From NCBI GenBank assembly GCA_025769875.1, contig JAGFNK010000214.1:19257-83256 (forward strand): 64,000 nucleotides of DNA, written 5' to 3'. The stretch's first letter is position 1. Each line of letters opens with the position of its first letter. Under the pieces are notes generated by a model. The model saw only the letters and a list, made by a program, of their open reading frames with translations, was not told the DNA's origin and made no database searches. Made by a program: the position numbers and the translations under genes. Of this stretch, positions 22,201-34,977 are shown in pieces. The DNA comes from Russula earlei (taxonomy: Eukaryota; Basidiomycota; Agaricomycetes; Russulales; Russulaceae).

Positions 22201-25200
22201 GGTTCGTTCCTAGAGGATACAGGAAAGAGCGAAGAGGAACGCACGGCCTTGCGACGGGGGGGATACTCCTCTGCAGGACAGTCAAGGCAGGGCATCTTAT
22301 GAGCGAGCCAAGGTACCGATTTCCAAATGGGACTGTCGTCCTTCCAAAGGGAAAATGCCATCTTAAACTGGCAGCGGATCACCTAGCATGAGAACATTGC
22401 GGGCAACACGCTCATGGACTAGTCTGCACTGAGAGCACATATTGCCATATGCAAGAACCAGAGGTGCAGCGGCGGAAGGGCGGAAGAAATGATAAAGGCT
22501 GAGAGCTCTGTCAATGAGAATAATAGAAGGCCCGATAAAGGTGGCGAGCGTCCCACCGACACCCGAGCGACGAGGATGAGAACGAAGATGAGGGCGACAG
22601 CCATGAAGCGAATAATGATTAATGAATTGCGTAATGCCTCTCTTATCCTGCCATGATCTATCCCTCCGACCGGACTGGTGGCCCTTGATGCCCGTCACTT
22701 CTCGATCGCGATGAACAACAAGTGAATTAGAAACGAACGACACGTCGACGACCTTGAGCGCAGCATGGGCGACGGATGGTGTTCTTTTAGCCGAGGTAGC
22801 CGGCAGTCGGATCACGATGCTCTGCTTTCGTAACGTCTTGGTCCCGCATGGGCTTTGGGGGACATAAACGGTCCATTAACACGCTGACGGCTTGAGCAGC
22901 CAAGGCGTACGCAAAGGGTTGTCACGACAGAACGCCAGCGCTAGTAATCAGAGACGTAACCCGTCAAGCGGGGCCATCCAAGGCACCGAAATGTCCAACG
23001 CCACATGGAAGTGAACCGCCACCAGAACAATTGTCGCTCCACGGTCGGGAGCGCTCCCGGACGGTGACGAAACGAGGAAGGAGCGAGAGCTATTACTCAA
23101 TGGGCCGTGCGCAGCCTGGGAGCAGGAGGTTGCTGAACGGAGAAAAAGCGCATCTGAATGCACAGCGCATTTTTTCTCGCATGTCTCGACGACGGGCCGG
23201 GGTGGAAGATATGATGATCGAAGACGCAGAATAGTTTTTCTCCGGAGGCCTGGCAGATATTTGGGCAAGCGTTTGGGAGCGATAAGATCAATGTCTGTCC
23301 TGTCTGAGAGAGGAAAAGAAAATTTAAAATTTGTGACGTTAACCTTTGTGGCTGGCTGGTTGTCGACTTTCGCACTCCGCGACCTCAATTTTCAGCGACA
23401 ACAGTCGATCGATGGCCCATCCTTTCCTTTGTGATACACCTTACATCCGCTTGGCACCCAGCTTTAGCTTTGAAAATGCTTGACAGGCTTGAGCTTGATG
23501 TTATACATTAAATTTCCGAATCCCGAGGCTTCCAGATAGCCTCATAGCAGTCAGTTTTCTCGGAACAATCTAGGAATCCGCGACAGTGTTCAACAACAAT
23601 GCATGTCTATGTCCAGCTCGATACCCTGTTCAAAAGCACCTTATTGTACAGGTTCCGTCTGACCTCCGAGCTGTTCAGAACGCCATTACGACATTCGACA
23701 TTCGCTGCGCTGTTCTTTCGACTGAGCGTAAACCTGGAGTCCGGGGGCGCACCAGGCCATGGTTTCCTCAACCGGTCCGATGTACAGGTGAAGCACAGCA
23801 CCTAACAGGCTGTAATAGGGTTGAGCTCAGACTTGATCGGCCCATACATCAGGCCAAAGTTATTCTTAGGGACCACTCCGCCAACGGCTGAAGCCGACCG
23901 TGATGAGAACATCATGCGGATGCAGCGTCGTTTCTCCGAATCCTAACGTACCAAGTGTGGAGTCATACAACTCTACGCCAGACTAGAATGGAATCAAGGA
24001 CCCGCAGAGGAGGAAAGCAATTTGAGCATCTGCGAAAACAGTGTCGACGGGTCACTCAGATGGACACGGTCGAAGCGTATATGGAGCCATTTCCTTCAAA
24101 GGTAGTTCCTAGGCGAGTCACAAGATGGCATATTTCTTTTCTACATTCATGAAAACAGTCGGAGAAGTGGGCTTGGTTGGAGCCGGCGTATTCCAAGTGC
24201 GGTCCAATGGATAACGATGTGGAGAGCACCGGGCGATGGCGAGTTCAAGTGTTCCGCCATGACCTGTTCATCTCAGGGCCAGGATATGCTTTGAAATGCA
24301 CGCGTAGTGTTCAAGAAGGCGCAATTGGCGATAAGGTGAACGTATAATACCGGATCGGGGGTCCGACCTCATTCTATCTACGCGGGTTTACGAAAGGGGG
24401 CGCTGTCTATGAACCAACGCCACGTCGCTGGTTGAGACCGATCAACCGCGCGGCATGGCTTTACATGGGGTAGGATAGATGGGCTCTTCATCGAGACCGA
24501 GCAGTCGGTTGTGAGAGTTCCAACGGGCAGATTTCTCCTACAGGTACCCCCCTGTTGTTCGGATGGGTATCATATTGCATTTGTCGCCAAGGCGTGAATG
24601 GGAAGAGACGTCACGCGTGGGGTGACGGCCCGGCGGTGTATTTTTTGTGGTGTGTGAAAACGTCAGGGTGGGCAACGTCATAGTCACACGCACACGTTTC
24701 GATTCTTGTTCTCCTGCCTGCTTGCTTATCACGCTTGCAAGGGCATTGTCCCCTCGCGGCGAAGGTGCGCTCCGCCCCACGCCATCGACCGACAAGAAGG
24801 GCGCTAGTGCTATGGTGACTGTCAGGCCTGGAGATTCGGGGGCCATTCCTTTCCCATTCGGAATATGGAAAATCGATGACCGCTGAGAAAAGGAAGCCGT
24901 GACGAGCCTCACCTCGGCCTCACGACTGATTTCGGCCACCTCCCATTATAATCCGGCAAACGCTCAGAGAATCTCGCCGGCGTGAACTCGTTCCCAACTT
25001 GCAAAGAACTTTGCCAGGGGTGCCCGTTCGACTTCCGTGTCGGCCAGGATTGTATTGTCCCGCCTCCTAGCTGTTCTAGATGTCCCATCTCCTTAGACTT
25101 CGGACAGTTATGTGCTTGCGGTGATTGAGCGTCCTGCGAGATGTTGCGTCCCTTTGCGCCACAGCCAAGGGTTCCGTGCTCGCTTTGATCCATCGGGTCC

Positions 25201-25366
25201 CACTCTCAAGGACCCGTCTTGCTGAGACGCTGCCCATTAAGCTGATGGGTGTCTTAATAATGTTGGCGCGACTCCTCGTGGTTCCTTTTAAAGACCCGTT
25301 GTCCTGCTCGTGTTCCAAGTTCTGGTCAGGATCCTCTCCCCCTCCGCTTTCCTGCGTCTGCTGGCT
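22201..25366. other. intergenic, no supported gene
   Basis: About 3.2 kb between the divergent GT2 and GH16 genes. A minus-strand stretch at 22209-22341 (WKDDSPIWKSVPWLAHKMP) directly upstream of the GT2 start looks protein-like and could be an upstream exon, but I could not splice it in. Nothing else shows a domain, RNA gene or transposon. Both promoters must lie here. Confidence 0.4.
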
Positions 25367-27660
25367 ATGTCTTCGCCCTTACCCAACTCAGCAAGAGGTG
25401 TCTCCCCCGAGGAGACCTTGCACCCACCCCGACCGTTCTTCCTCGATCCCTCTGGCCCATCTGACCATGAAGGCACTCCTGCCCGGCCGCCACGTCAGCC
25501 CCGCGGATCAATCATGGGCCCCCTCCGCCCGCAAGATCGTCAGGGCAGTTCAATCAGCACGATTTCCAGTGGCGCCACCACCCCCGCCAATCCTTTCTCC
25601 ACCCCTATCATGGAGGCTACGAATCCCCTCACCCCCGTTGCGAGCGTCATAAGCTTCGGTCTCGGTGACGGGGCCGCCGCATCCGGCTTTGGCGATGCGC
25701 AAAGGACGATGAGCGCACACAGCTTGCTGGAAAACGGCGCGGTAGACCTCCAGGGGCGGCCTTCGTCCAGCCCACGGGAGGCATTCTCTTCGCCTCGCCC
25801 TCGTCCTCCGACGGTTCTCTACTCCACCGGAAATCAGGGCACACGCTCGCGTCTCGCGAGGCGCAAACGCCCGGTCTCCACGATGTTGTCTGGAGAAATT
25901 ACCAAGCCGTGGGTCGGCAAGAAGGACAGGGCCGCGCGAATTTCATATTTCCTCACCTATTCCATGCTGCTGCTCGGCGTCGTCGCGGCGGCCTTTCGTT
26001 GCTTCAACGGCTGGCGCAGTGTCTCTTTGATCGGGAGCCTTTGCCCCGTCCTGGAGGATGACTTTAACGGCAGCGACATCGACCCTAGCGTCTGGATGCG
26101 CGAGGTCGACCTGGGAGGATATGGGTGGGTCATCTTCTACCCTCCCCCCAACTTCTTTTCTTTTTTATTTTACAGCCGTAATTGACAAAAATCATGGCAG
26201 GAATGGTGAATTTGAGATGACGACGGCATCGCTTAACAACTCGTTCGTTCGCAATGGACAGTTGTATATCGTTCCCACGCTCACGTCTGATGTCATCGGT
26301 CGCGAGGCGATCTTCAACGGATACACGTATAATCTGACGGGCTGCACGAACACGAACTTGACGGCTTGTGGCGCGGTGAGCAACTTCACGGCCGGCACGG
26401 TCATCAATCCGGTCATGAGCGCGCGTATCAGTACAAAAGGCAAACGCAGCATACGCTATGGCAAGGTCGAGGTGCGAGCCAAATTGCCACGAGGGTAAGT
26501 ATCGAGGCCAGACGCCTTCCTTTCTTGGCAGTGGCCCCCCCTGAGCTGACAGCTTTCTTGCTTTCTTTAGGGACTGGGTTCGTCTCTCTCCCACACCCGC
26601 TTATCGCCGTCTGAATCCCCTCTTGTATAGATATGGCCCGCAATTTGGATGCTCCCGGAAAACAACACCTATGGACCTTGGCCACTGAGCGGTGAGCTCT
26701 ATAGGGCTTTTCGACCCTCTATTTGGGACCGTGACTTGACGCCTGTTCCGTCTCAGGTGAGATTGACATCATGGAAGCGCGCGGCAACGGCCCGGAGTAT
26801 CCCGCTCAGTATGTCCCGCTCAGCGTTCCCGTCCCCGCCGCGTCTGACAGAGACCGTCTTTGCAGAGGCGTTAACTACGTTCGAGGATCCTTGAACTGGG
26901 GCCCCCTGACATGGCTGAATGCTGTGTCGAAGACCTACGGCTGGTGGTCGGTGCGGCGATCCACCTACGCCGACCAGTTTCACACATTCGCCCTCGAATG
27001 GACCGAGGATTTCCTGTAAGGCTCTCTCGTCCTTCCGACGTCTCTCTCCCTTCCCCAATTACCGGACACTGATCCCCGAATCCCCGACGCTTTTTTTTGA
27101 AAAAAAAAAAAAAGTCGCGTCTACGTCGACAACCGTCTTCAACACATGCTCGACTTGCGATTCGACATTCCGTTCTTCGAGCGTGGCAAATTCCCAACGT
27201 CCGTCGCCAACGCGTCGCAGGAGATCATCCTTCCCAATCCTTGGGCGGGCCGCGGAAACTCGGCTCCCTTCGATCAGCGTGCGTGCAACTCCCCGGGCGG
27301 CCGACCCTCCTCCCCCATTCGCTATTTGCTGACGCTTTCTCCGTCGACAGCGTTCTACCTCATTCTCGATGTCGCTGTCGGCGGCACCAACGGTTGGTTC
27401 CCAGATGGCGCTGGCGACAAGCCGTGGCTGAACGGGGCGAACGGTGCGCGCTCTGAGCCCCTTGGACATACTTGGAAATAACTAATCACCGCCATCCAGA
27501 TGCGATGCAGCTTTTCGCTCAGGCACAGGACAAATGGTCTCAAACATGGCCAACGAGTGAGGAAGACCGCGCGTTGAAGATGTATGTTTTTTCCTTTCGT
27601 ATGTCAATCACGCTGACGCTGGCGGATAGCGATTACGTGAAAATGTGGGAACTCTGTTGA
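25367..27660 (+). CDS. GH16 family glucanase-like, type II membrane protein
   Basis: Exons: 25367-26124, 26201-26494, 26571-26577, 26631-26691, 26757-26808, 26866-27015, 27115-27278, 27351-27443, 27500-27581, 27630-27660. Phases close to 563 aa. Residues 1-185 are a Ser/Pro-rich cytosolic tail. One membrane segment lies near 190-212 (YFLTYSMLLLGVVAAAF), so the catalytic domain should face the lumen or wall. The GH16 active-site motif is intact: GEIDIMEARG with Glu375, Asp377 and Glu380. WIWPAIWMLPENN and ILDVAVGGTNGWFPDG are typical of the laminarinase/GNBP-like branch. Likely substrate is beta-1,3- or mixed beta-glucan of the cell wall; hydrolase or transglycosylase cannot be told apart. Exon 3 is only 7 nt but is required to read RGDWIWP. 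The acceptor at 27114 follows a T8-G-A14 tract. Confidence 0.92.
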
Positions 27661-30600
27661 TGGCTCCCTTCATAGGGCTACAGCAACCCTCTTACAGAGA
27701 CACGGACTTGATGCCTACGGATTTTAGGCCATGCCTTTTTGGTTCTTCAAAGACCCACGATATCTCTACCACTCTCACCGTACATCAGTATACGTCTACC
27801 GCACCAATTCAGTTGTTCCAGCTGTCAAATGTTACGCGTTACGACTCTTCTGTTAAGAACAGGATTCGTTTCCATCAATCATGACGGGGCATCAACGGTG
27901 AGACGTGACAGGTCAATTTAGTCATCCTGGAAAACAGAACGAGATGCTGCACAACCGTAGACGCTTGTTCCCGTTCCCGGTCCTCATGTCCAGGGCAGCA
28001 TAGTCCCGACGCAGTTTAAGCTGTCAAAGTCAGAGCTTCCATTATGCGGGGGACAACAAAGGACGTTCATGATGATTCAAGGGTCCGACATGAGCCTTCC
28101 ATCGTTATCGAAAGTTGTGTCGAACTGCGTACGCCACACCTTTACGGGGTGCAGCTCAGATTGACCGGAGGGCGAAGAAGGGGTGACCGTTTCAGTTGTC
28201 TCACCGTGATCACCAAACAACCGAAAAATGGCCTTTCCGCTCCTGGAAAACAAAGCCGAGTCAGAGGATTCACGAGTTTGACCCTCTGTGAGCCAATATT
28301 TGGACGCAATGCTCGGCAAGAAAACCCAAGCGACCCTTTACCTTGCGTGCACCTGTCCCATCAACTTTGAACGATATACCTCGGTATGAACACGAAAGAA
28401 CAATCAATCCACGAAGGAATCGTCCCCTTTCCCTTGCGCTACACGAGTTCCTCGCATTTCTTGCGCAGCCGCAAGGAACTGGAGGCCGCCCTCCGAACAA
28501 GCTTATCGCGCTCACGAATCATCACATCGTCCAAGCCCTCTGGAAGTCCGCATGGCTCAGCTGCCCGATCTGTCAAATGTAACATCACCAAACGGGTACA
28601 TCGGGCGCAACAGAAATGCCGCAACGGCGAAAGAGATATGAGAGGTGGGGGGTCGCAGATTCGATAATGCGAAAAAAAAAAAAAAAAAAAATTTGGCGAC
28701 GGCTTTAAGGGGACGTCGTCGCATCGTATCGCATGTCACCGGTTTACTGTCGATCTTCCGAGTCCACAAGGTGGACGTCTCGAGAAGAGGAATGACAGGA
28801 GAGGCTACAAGGACGATGCGGGCCTCGGCGGTACAGCGGTCAGCGTACGAATCGGAAGCAGTCTGCCCTCCGGCCGCCCACAACGGGGGGTGGGAGAGGG
28901 GGTGAAGGGAGGAAACTCTTTACTATCCGGTTTCAATTTTGCTATCATCGACAACACCAGATTCTCGATGAATGCCCATTGTCGCCAATGGCGACTCTTC
29001 AGAGTCCCCTTTACGAGAGAGCGAATTGGTCGAGGAAGATGAAGAGTGTGGCCACGTACCCTCAGATTGCGTGGATCAACGATGGCTACTGACACGTGAC
29101 CGCGTGAACTTCAGAAGGTGACCGTTATGCGAACAGCAACCTTTCGTTCGTCGTACACCGTAACAGTCCACTCCGTCAACATCGACGGGGCCGCACAGAA
29201 ATTCAAGGGAAACTCACATGACAGACAGGTCATTCATTCCTCTTACATCGTCCACGTCCTCGTGGGCGCTATGGGCGCGCTTGTAACTTGGCTGCTGCGA
29301 CAACCTTCCCTCGCGCTCCCACCGTGTATCATTGACCTGTTTTAAACGGGCGACGCAGCTGCCCGAATGATACGTTCACACTTCCAAGGCGCTATTTTCG
29401 ACCTGCGACTCTCAAAAGTGCATCGTGGCCTGGCTTCTTGATGAACGACCCGGTCCCCGAGATTACTTTGCTATCGCTGCTTGCAATCCCCCCCCCCCCC
29501 CCCCCCTTCCACCCGATCGCGGCCGGGCATTCGCTTTCCAAAATCACGTCTTGACCCCCGTTCCATTTCAAATAAGCGCATGCGGTCACAGATCCCTCTC
29601 GCGTCCTTGAACGGCAGCAGCCAGGTCTTTCTCGTATATAGGACTTCAGAATCGAGAACAAGCCCTTCCACCCCCATCCATTTCAGCAAAGGTGACCCGT
29701 CCTCCCGGCGGCGTGGAGCGTTATGGCACCCTCGTTCTCTCGCACGTTTTATGCGAATGCGCACCCGAAGCCAAGATCGTTGTTCGTTGTCCCTGACGCG
29801 TGCATCCTTGCCGTGGGCTGCGGTTCACTTTGCGCTTCGGGCTCGTTAAAGATAGTGAGGTAAGGGAAGGAAGATTCGTCATTTGGCATAGAGGGGCCCT
29901 ATGATAGAAGACGGAGGCATCCTCAGTGCCTTGGATGCATATCAGTTAAGCGCTGTCACCGGTGCTGCAAACTTGCGCTTGACGCCGTCCGATCCACTGC
30001 GCGCCCTTCACTCGTCGGGCCTGTTAGAGCAGCATCCACATGCGACCCGATCATTATGCACAAGACACGCGTTGGATTACGTCTATGGACCCTGTCTGTA
30101 CCCCGGCGCCGGAGACACCAGCTGATTACAATTAGCGCGATCCACGACTGTAGTGCTGCATGGATTGAGTAAAGTGAGGGGTCTCCACCCATCCTATCAT
30201 CTACATTCGCGAGAACATGATGTCCGCACAACTAGCGTGGAGATCTATTCAGACCCTGAGTAAGCAACTAAATGAAGCCTCCACGTTCACGCTCAGTTCG
30301 TTCCGATCGAGGTACGCTTTGTACCCCAATGAAATGAAGAGGCCATGCCAGAAACATCGTTGTGGCCGGGGCAGAGAAGCATTCAATTGCGGTCTTAACG
30401 AGGGCACATTAAAGGCGCGAGTGTTTGGTGCATTTCCCCCGGGACTGGCCGAGAGCTGGATATTGCTCGTTATTATAGGTCCTTGGTATTCCCCCGTGGG
30501 CGCTCTTGATCGGTGTCCCAGTCCCATAAGTACGATGACCTTCTACGAGAATCAGGCTTTCAGTCAAAGTATGGAAGGAAGGATGCGTGTCTGGTTTACG

Positions 30601-32342
30601 AGAGCGGATCCTGGGAAGAATCGTCCTCAGGAAAGCAACGCCACCCCTGTTGCCCTATACCGCTGGCGAGGCGAGACATGCGGCGGCGCCAGGGAGACCA
30701 GACAACGTTTTCGTGCGAATGGGTGCAAATGGGGTCATACAAATGCCCGCGAGATCCGCGGGATGACTTTACAACGTACACGACGTGGGTATGAGAATGC
30801 TACAGTCACCAGGCACCGACTCCTGGATGGAAGGTGGCCGCTATCCTAGATGTTTTCCATGTCAACGGTGTCTGTGGATGGGCCTTTGAGGGTGATGCAT
30901 GCCCAGTGGTAAATAATAATAATTTCTTTTGGGAGAAATTGTCACAGCAAGTCGCTGATAATAGATAAAGGAAACGTTACTTAATAGAACATAATAAGAG
31001 ATTAGAATTCTTTTTCGATACGATACGAAACGCGATTTCTTATTCCGGCCTTTTAACAAACACTGTGGGGTAGGATATTCTACACCCAGTATCGACGCCC
31101 GTTCCCTTATGCGTTCCCATTTCTGCTCGCTTTTGATCAGTATCTGAATCCAATATACAAACATACTTCTCAATGAACAAGAAGAGTGGGAAACCGCGCC
31201 TTGTCTGTCACATGTTCGTAGTCGGGGCAGGCAGGACTGCCATGCCAGAGGTAGCACTATAAAGAAAACGAGACGAGAGAAAACGAAAAGAGAAAAACAC
31301 ATACAGCTCAACGCGCGAAAATCGCACACGCGGGAAGCACAGATGTGTGCCATCAAGGTTTCCTGTGTGAAAATTGGTCCGTCACGCGTGGAGGGAGGTT
31401 GAAGAAACTGAGGAGAGGGAAGAAGGGATTGGAGAAAAATCCAAATGAAACATAGTGAGGAAAGAACGGGAAAAAAACGGAGGGAAACCGCACGCACGCA
31501 AGGGAAAAAGAAGGCCAGAGGGAATTAACAAGTCATCACAGACAGAATCAACTTGGAGAGTCTTGTCTTGTGGAATGGGACAATGGGCTGTTGTTCTTAG
31601 GGGAAGGGAGAGGGGAAAGAGAACGAAAAATGCGCGCTGGTAAAGCCCCGATCACACGACAACTCGTGTCACACTGAGCCACTTGAGGCTGAGCTTGACA
31701 ACTGTATCATTGCCATGGTCCTGGCTGTTCCGTCTCTGTGGAGAAGGGTTTGAAAAAGCGAGTAAAGCAAGATGAAGAAAGGAAAAAAAAAAAAAAAAGG
31801 AAATGCGCACCGAGTTTGTATGACGACCACTGAATGTTGTTCTCGCAAACGTGCCGTCGTCACGGCCATGGGCATGTCGCCGTTACAGGAGCTAGATCGA
31901 CACAGTAACCATGGGCCCTGCTCACGATTTGTGGCCATCGCGATGTCACCATGGTCGTGCCTGAGTCATCACCACTGCATTGACACGGGAGGAGAGGGGA
32001 AGGGGGGCCAGTGGGTGGAGGCAGCTTGGAGAAAAGATTCGCCGACAGGGGACCGCTTGGAAGAAGGGTGATGGGAGGGAGAGGAGAGAGAGGATGAGAG
32101 CCCACGAAAATGAAAACGAAAAAAAGTGCACACGCATGGACGGCTGTTACTGTTATTGTGGCCCTGAGGGCAAAACCGTTGCCATTGTATTGTTGGGGAA
32201 GGACTGAGGCAGCCAGGCGGGAAAGAGGCAAGAAAAAAAAAGTAAGAGAACACGTGTACGCGCTGCACATTTCACTAAGATTGCCGGAAATGCTAGTTAT
32301 CAAATGACGAAACAAATATATTTGCAAGTACATAGCAATATA
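27661..32342. other. intergenic, no supported gene
   Basis: A 4.7 kb stretch where I find no domain, splice chain or transposon. The longest open frame (30217-30849, plus) has no recognisable motif. Homopolymers occur: A20 at 28672-28691 and a long C run at 29488-29506. From about 31.4 to 32.1 kb the plus strand is strongly purine-rich. Unannotated lineage-specific genes or non-coding RNAs cannot be ruled out. Confidence 0.4.
29488..29506. repeat. poly-C tract (19 C)
   Basis: An uninterrupted run of 19 C on the plus strand (G on the minus). Such tracts can form i-motif/G-quadruplex structures and are prone to length errors in sequencing, so the exact length should be treated with caution. 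Confidence 0.85.
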
Positions 32343-32424
32343 TCCGTTATGGTGCAACGGCTAGCATACCTCGCTTTCATGATTGAGTGCCGAGGAGGCC
32401 GGGGTTCGACTCCCCGTAACGGAA
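32343..32424 (+). tRNA. tRNA-Glu (anticodon TTC) with a 10-nt intron
   Basis: A complete cloverleaf can be drawn. The acceptor is TCCGTTA with TAACGGA (32343-32349/32417-32423), the D-arm lies at about 32352-32367, the anticodon stem CCTCG pairs with CGAGG, and the T-arm is CGGGG-TTCGACT-CCCCG. The anticodon loop reads CTTTCA-[TGATTGAGTG]-C, placing a 10-nt intron at the canonical position after base 37, with TTC at 34-36. A at 32424 is the discriminator base. The D- and T-arm sequences double as the RNA polymerase III A and B boxes. It lies just left of the CpG-poor transposon-rich region. Confidence 0.93.
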
Positions 32425-32427
32425 TAA

Positions 32428-32433
32428 TTTTTT
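32428..32433 (+). terminator. RNA polymerase III terminator (T6)
   Basis: A run of six T four bases after the tRNA-Glu gene, the standard polymerase III stop signal. Confidence 0.8.
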
Positions 32434-33260
32434 GGCAGTAAACAGTCACAACCCAATTGGATGGATGATGGATGACGTGCGCGTGAATTCCAAAAAAGGC
32501 CGTAATTACTGTGTGTTATGTTAAATGCTGTGGATATCGCTGTGACCACGACATGACGACGGTGAGTGGGTTCAACAATATGATGAATGAACTCAATGTT
32601 TTGAGTGACTTGACAGTGTCACTTGTAAAAGCGCCGAGTTTTTAAACTCTTTTTGAGCGCCCAAAGCTTCCATTCGAAATGTCTTCGCAAAGAGTAGACG
32701 CCACAAGAGGTGCCCCGACCTCAACATATTGAATCTCAATGCCAGTAAAAATTCATATTCCTCAATGGGCAAGCACAAGGTCTCATCTTCTTGCCTTGCA
32801 GTATTTCTGCATTCATTAATTCCTGGAATGGCTTGATTTCCCGTCTCCAGGGCTATGGCATCGCAGCTTCCAGGCATTCATGACACGACATAACCATCAT
32901 TTAACTCCTGAGTCCTCTTTTTTGGAATCTCACCACACAATGACTTTACCATGAAAGAAGGGGTATCTGAAGCAACACCATACGACTCCCAGACGCTGCG
33001 AAGCAATTGATTAGACCTCGACCTAACACACTAGTACCTGGTGTCACCACGCTTTGCCTTGGAGCTCATGCTCCAGTCCTTCAATACTGCACCTCATAAT
33101 GTTATAACACATGTACTTTTTGTGCAGCATAGAGTGCAGCTAACAGGCCAAGCAACCCACCTCAGAGGTTGTGCTAATGCTCAAGTGATATTGGGGTGTA
33201 GACTCTACACTGTAGAGCAATATGTATACTCATCTCATCAGTAAAGATGGATTTTAGTTT

Positions 33261-33420
33261 CTGTTGGTTTCTCACCTCAGGAAACTGAAAAAAACCAGTG
33301 GAAACTGGAAAACTGGGAGACTGGGAAACCCATGTCTGGTTTCCTGGAAACAACCTGAGAGTATCTTTCATGGAAACCTAGGAAACTAACAGAAACCTGT
33401 CGAAAGTATGGAAACTGGTA
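33261..33420. repeat. GGAAAC(T/C)-rich degenerate repeat cluster
   Basis: The motif GGAAACT or GGAAACC and its complement GGTTTCC recur roughly every 10-20 bases, in several spacings and both orientations. A second cluster with the same motif lies at about 33718-33790 and contains an inverted GGTTTCC/GGAAAC pair. This resembles subterminal repeats of a transposon or protein-binding arrays rather than a simple microsatellite. Confidence 0.5.
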
Positions 33421-33824
33421 GAACTATAGTATAGTAGGAAAAAAATCACTGAAAATGGTCAGAAATAGGGTATACATCATTTCTACTTGTAATTGGAAGT
33501 CAATTTGAGCTGGTACGGATCTAAGCCTTGAGGGGACTCTCAGGTATATACAGATCAGCATGGAATGCAGATATCATTGAGGCATTAGCGCGATGAAGGG
33601 ATTCATTGTCACCATCATTGTCTGCACATTCCAGTGCAAGGTGCCAGTGTTGCTCACTCAGATGGTTGATGTGACCATAGAAAACTTGAATTGTTTTCCA
33701 GTGTGCTTCATGATATCTACCAGGTTTCCCAGTTTCTGGGTTTTTGGTTTCCGGAAACTGGGAAACCAGCGGAAACCAATGAAAACCCAGGATTTTTTTT
33801 TGTGGTTTGCTGATGCTATGTGTA

Positions 33825-34444
33825 CTATCACCTATGGGGAACTCGCCATTCCACTACCATCTCGCCGATTTCATTTTCCCCTGTATCTGCTCAAACAACC
33901 CCATTAAAAACTTTGTAGTTATACTATTGAGTGCCATTAATGTCATTCTAGCAAAGAAAAATGGAGGTCCATTGAGTGGTTTTCAAGTAGTATTTTGGCT
34001 GGGGGTCACACCTGCATCACGCCTTCTGTCATGGTGGAGTGCAGAGTTTGATTCCAGCTGGGTGATCACTGTATCCTGACTCAGAGGAGTCTGGTCACCA
34101 CTGCTGTTTTATCCTCTTAATGCCATGTTACAGGTGGTCCAATTGGCCAGCACAAGACCATATGTATGAGCAGCAGCTACAGGCAGCTATAACAATGATA
34201 TATATTGATCTTTTACTTATACTCATGCAGCACTGGCCCATGATGTGAGCACCACATTCCGTACATAGCAAGTCCTGGATTTCATTCAATAATGCTACTC
34301 CATTACAACTGTTTTCCCTAGTCCCCAATAAATACATTCATCCTGGGCAAACTTTAATTTGGCATGTGTTAAATGTCTGTTCCTTTCATGACATTTGTGA
34401 CTGGTGAGATGGTAGTGGAATGGCAAGTTCCCCATAGGTGATAG
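33825..34444 (-). mobile_element. non-autonomous Fot1/pogo-type element, copy N1
   Basis: A 620-bp element with terminal inverted repeats beginning CTATCACCTATGGGGAACTC and flanked by TA on both sides. Its sequence matches the two ends of the autonomous element at 44996-47758 but lacks most of the transposase, so it is an internal-deletion derivative. It lies in the opposite orientation to the autonomous copy. An open minus-strand stretch inside (34128-34337) is a relic of the transposase 5' region, not a gene. Confidence 0.88.
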
Positions 34445-34970
34445 TATGGTATTTATACCTCTATGACCTAGGGCTGTTCCTAAGACCAAAAGAGGTGACT
34501 ACAGGTGTTTACTATATTGCACACTCAGTGACACATGATGTTGAAACATTCTAGACACAGCATAAGACTGCATCTTGTGATTGATAGTGTAGTATGCATA
34601 ACCTGCCAGTCCCATATGCATATAGACTAAAGTTCTATCTAACGCATAATATCTATGAGCAGATCTAGAACCTTGTATGAAGGTCTTTGCCTTCTTTGAT
34701 CTGTTTGGGTTCTGGTTCAACAGTACTTCTCTCCACCATTAGCAGGCTCATTGGTGAACAATTTAACTCGTTCACGAATAGCGAGACACGTGACCGTGAT
34801 GATGAGTGGCAGTGGCAACACAACCAAATTATTTGTGTCATGCTAGCTAGCAGCCCTCCCCGCTCATGCTCATGTTCGTCAGTGCTCCATAGTACAGGGT
34901 TCCATGCCCTTCACACCCCCTTGATCTCTCCAAAGCCCGAGCTCCGTTTGCTCAGCTCAGTCATGCATAC
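34445..34970. other. spacer, no supported gene
   Basis: Between element N1 and the left part of the interrupted HNH gene. CpG content rises again towards the right end, which is probably the promoter region of the HNH gene. No other signal is seen. Confidence 0.4.
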
Positions 34971-34977
34971 GCCCTAC

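Larger units (their letters stand above)
32425..33824. other. intergenic, repeat-like, no supported gene
   Basis: CpG-poor sequence between the tRNA and the first pogo-type element. It has no recognisable domain. It contains the GGAAAC-rich clusters listed separately. A minus-strand open stretch at 32593-32877 looks protein-like but I do not recognise it; it may be a transposon scrap. Confidence 0.4.

Noticed and set aside
22363..22815. 150-codon minus-strand frame upstream of GT2
   Set aside because: No recognisable family and no splice connection to the GT2 gene; not enough to call a gene.
28672..28691. Long A runs (also at 2899, 17991, 31783) as possible retroposon tails
   Set aside because: No target-site duplications or upstream repeat bodies were seen next to them.
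30217..30849. 210-codon plus-strand open frame
   Set aside because: No domain, no splice partners and no coding-like composition; chance open frame in GC-rich DNA.
30862..31497. 211-codon minus-strand open frame
   Set aside because: Low-complexity, no motif, opposite a purine-rich stretch; probably chance.
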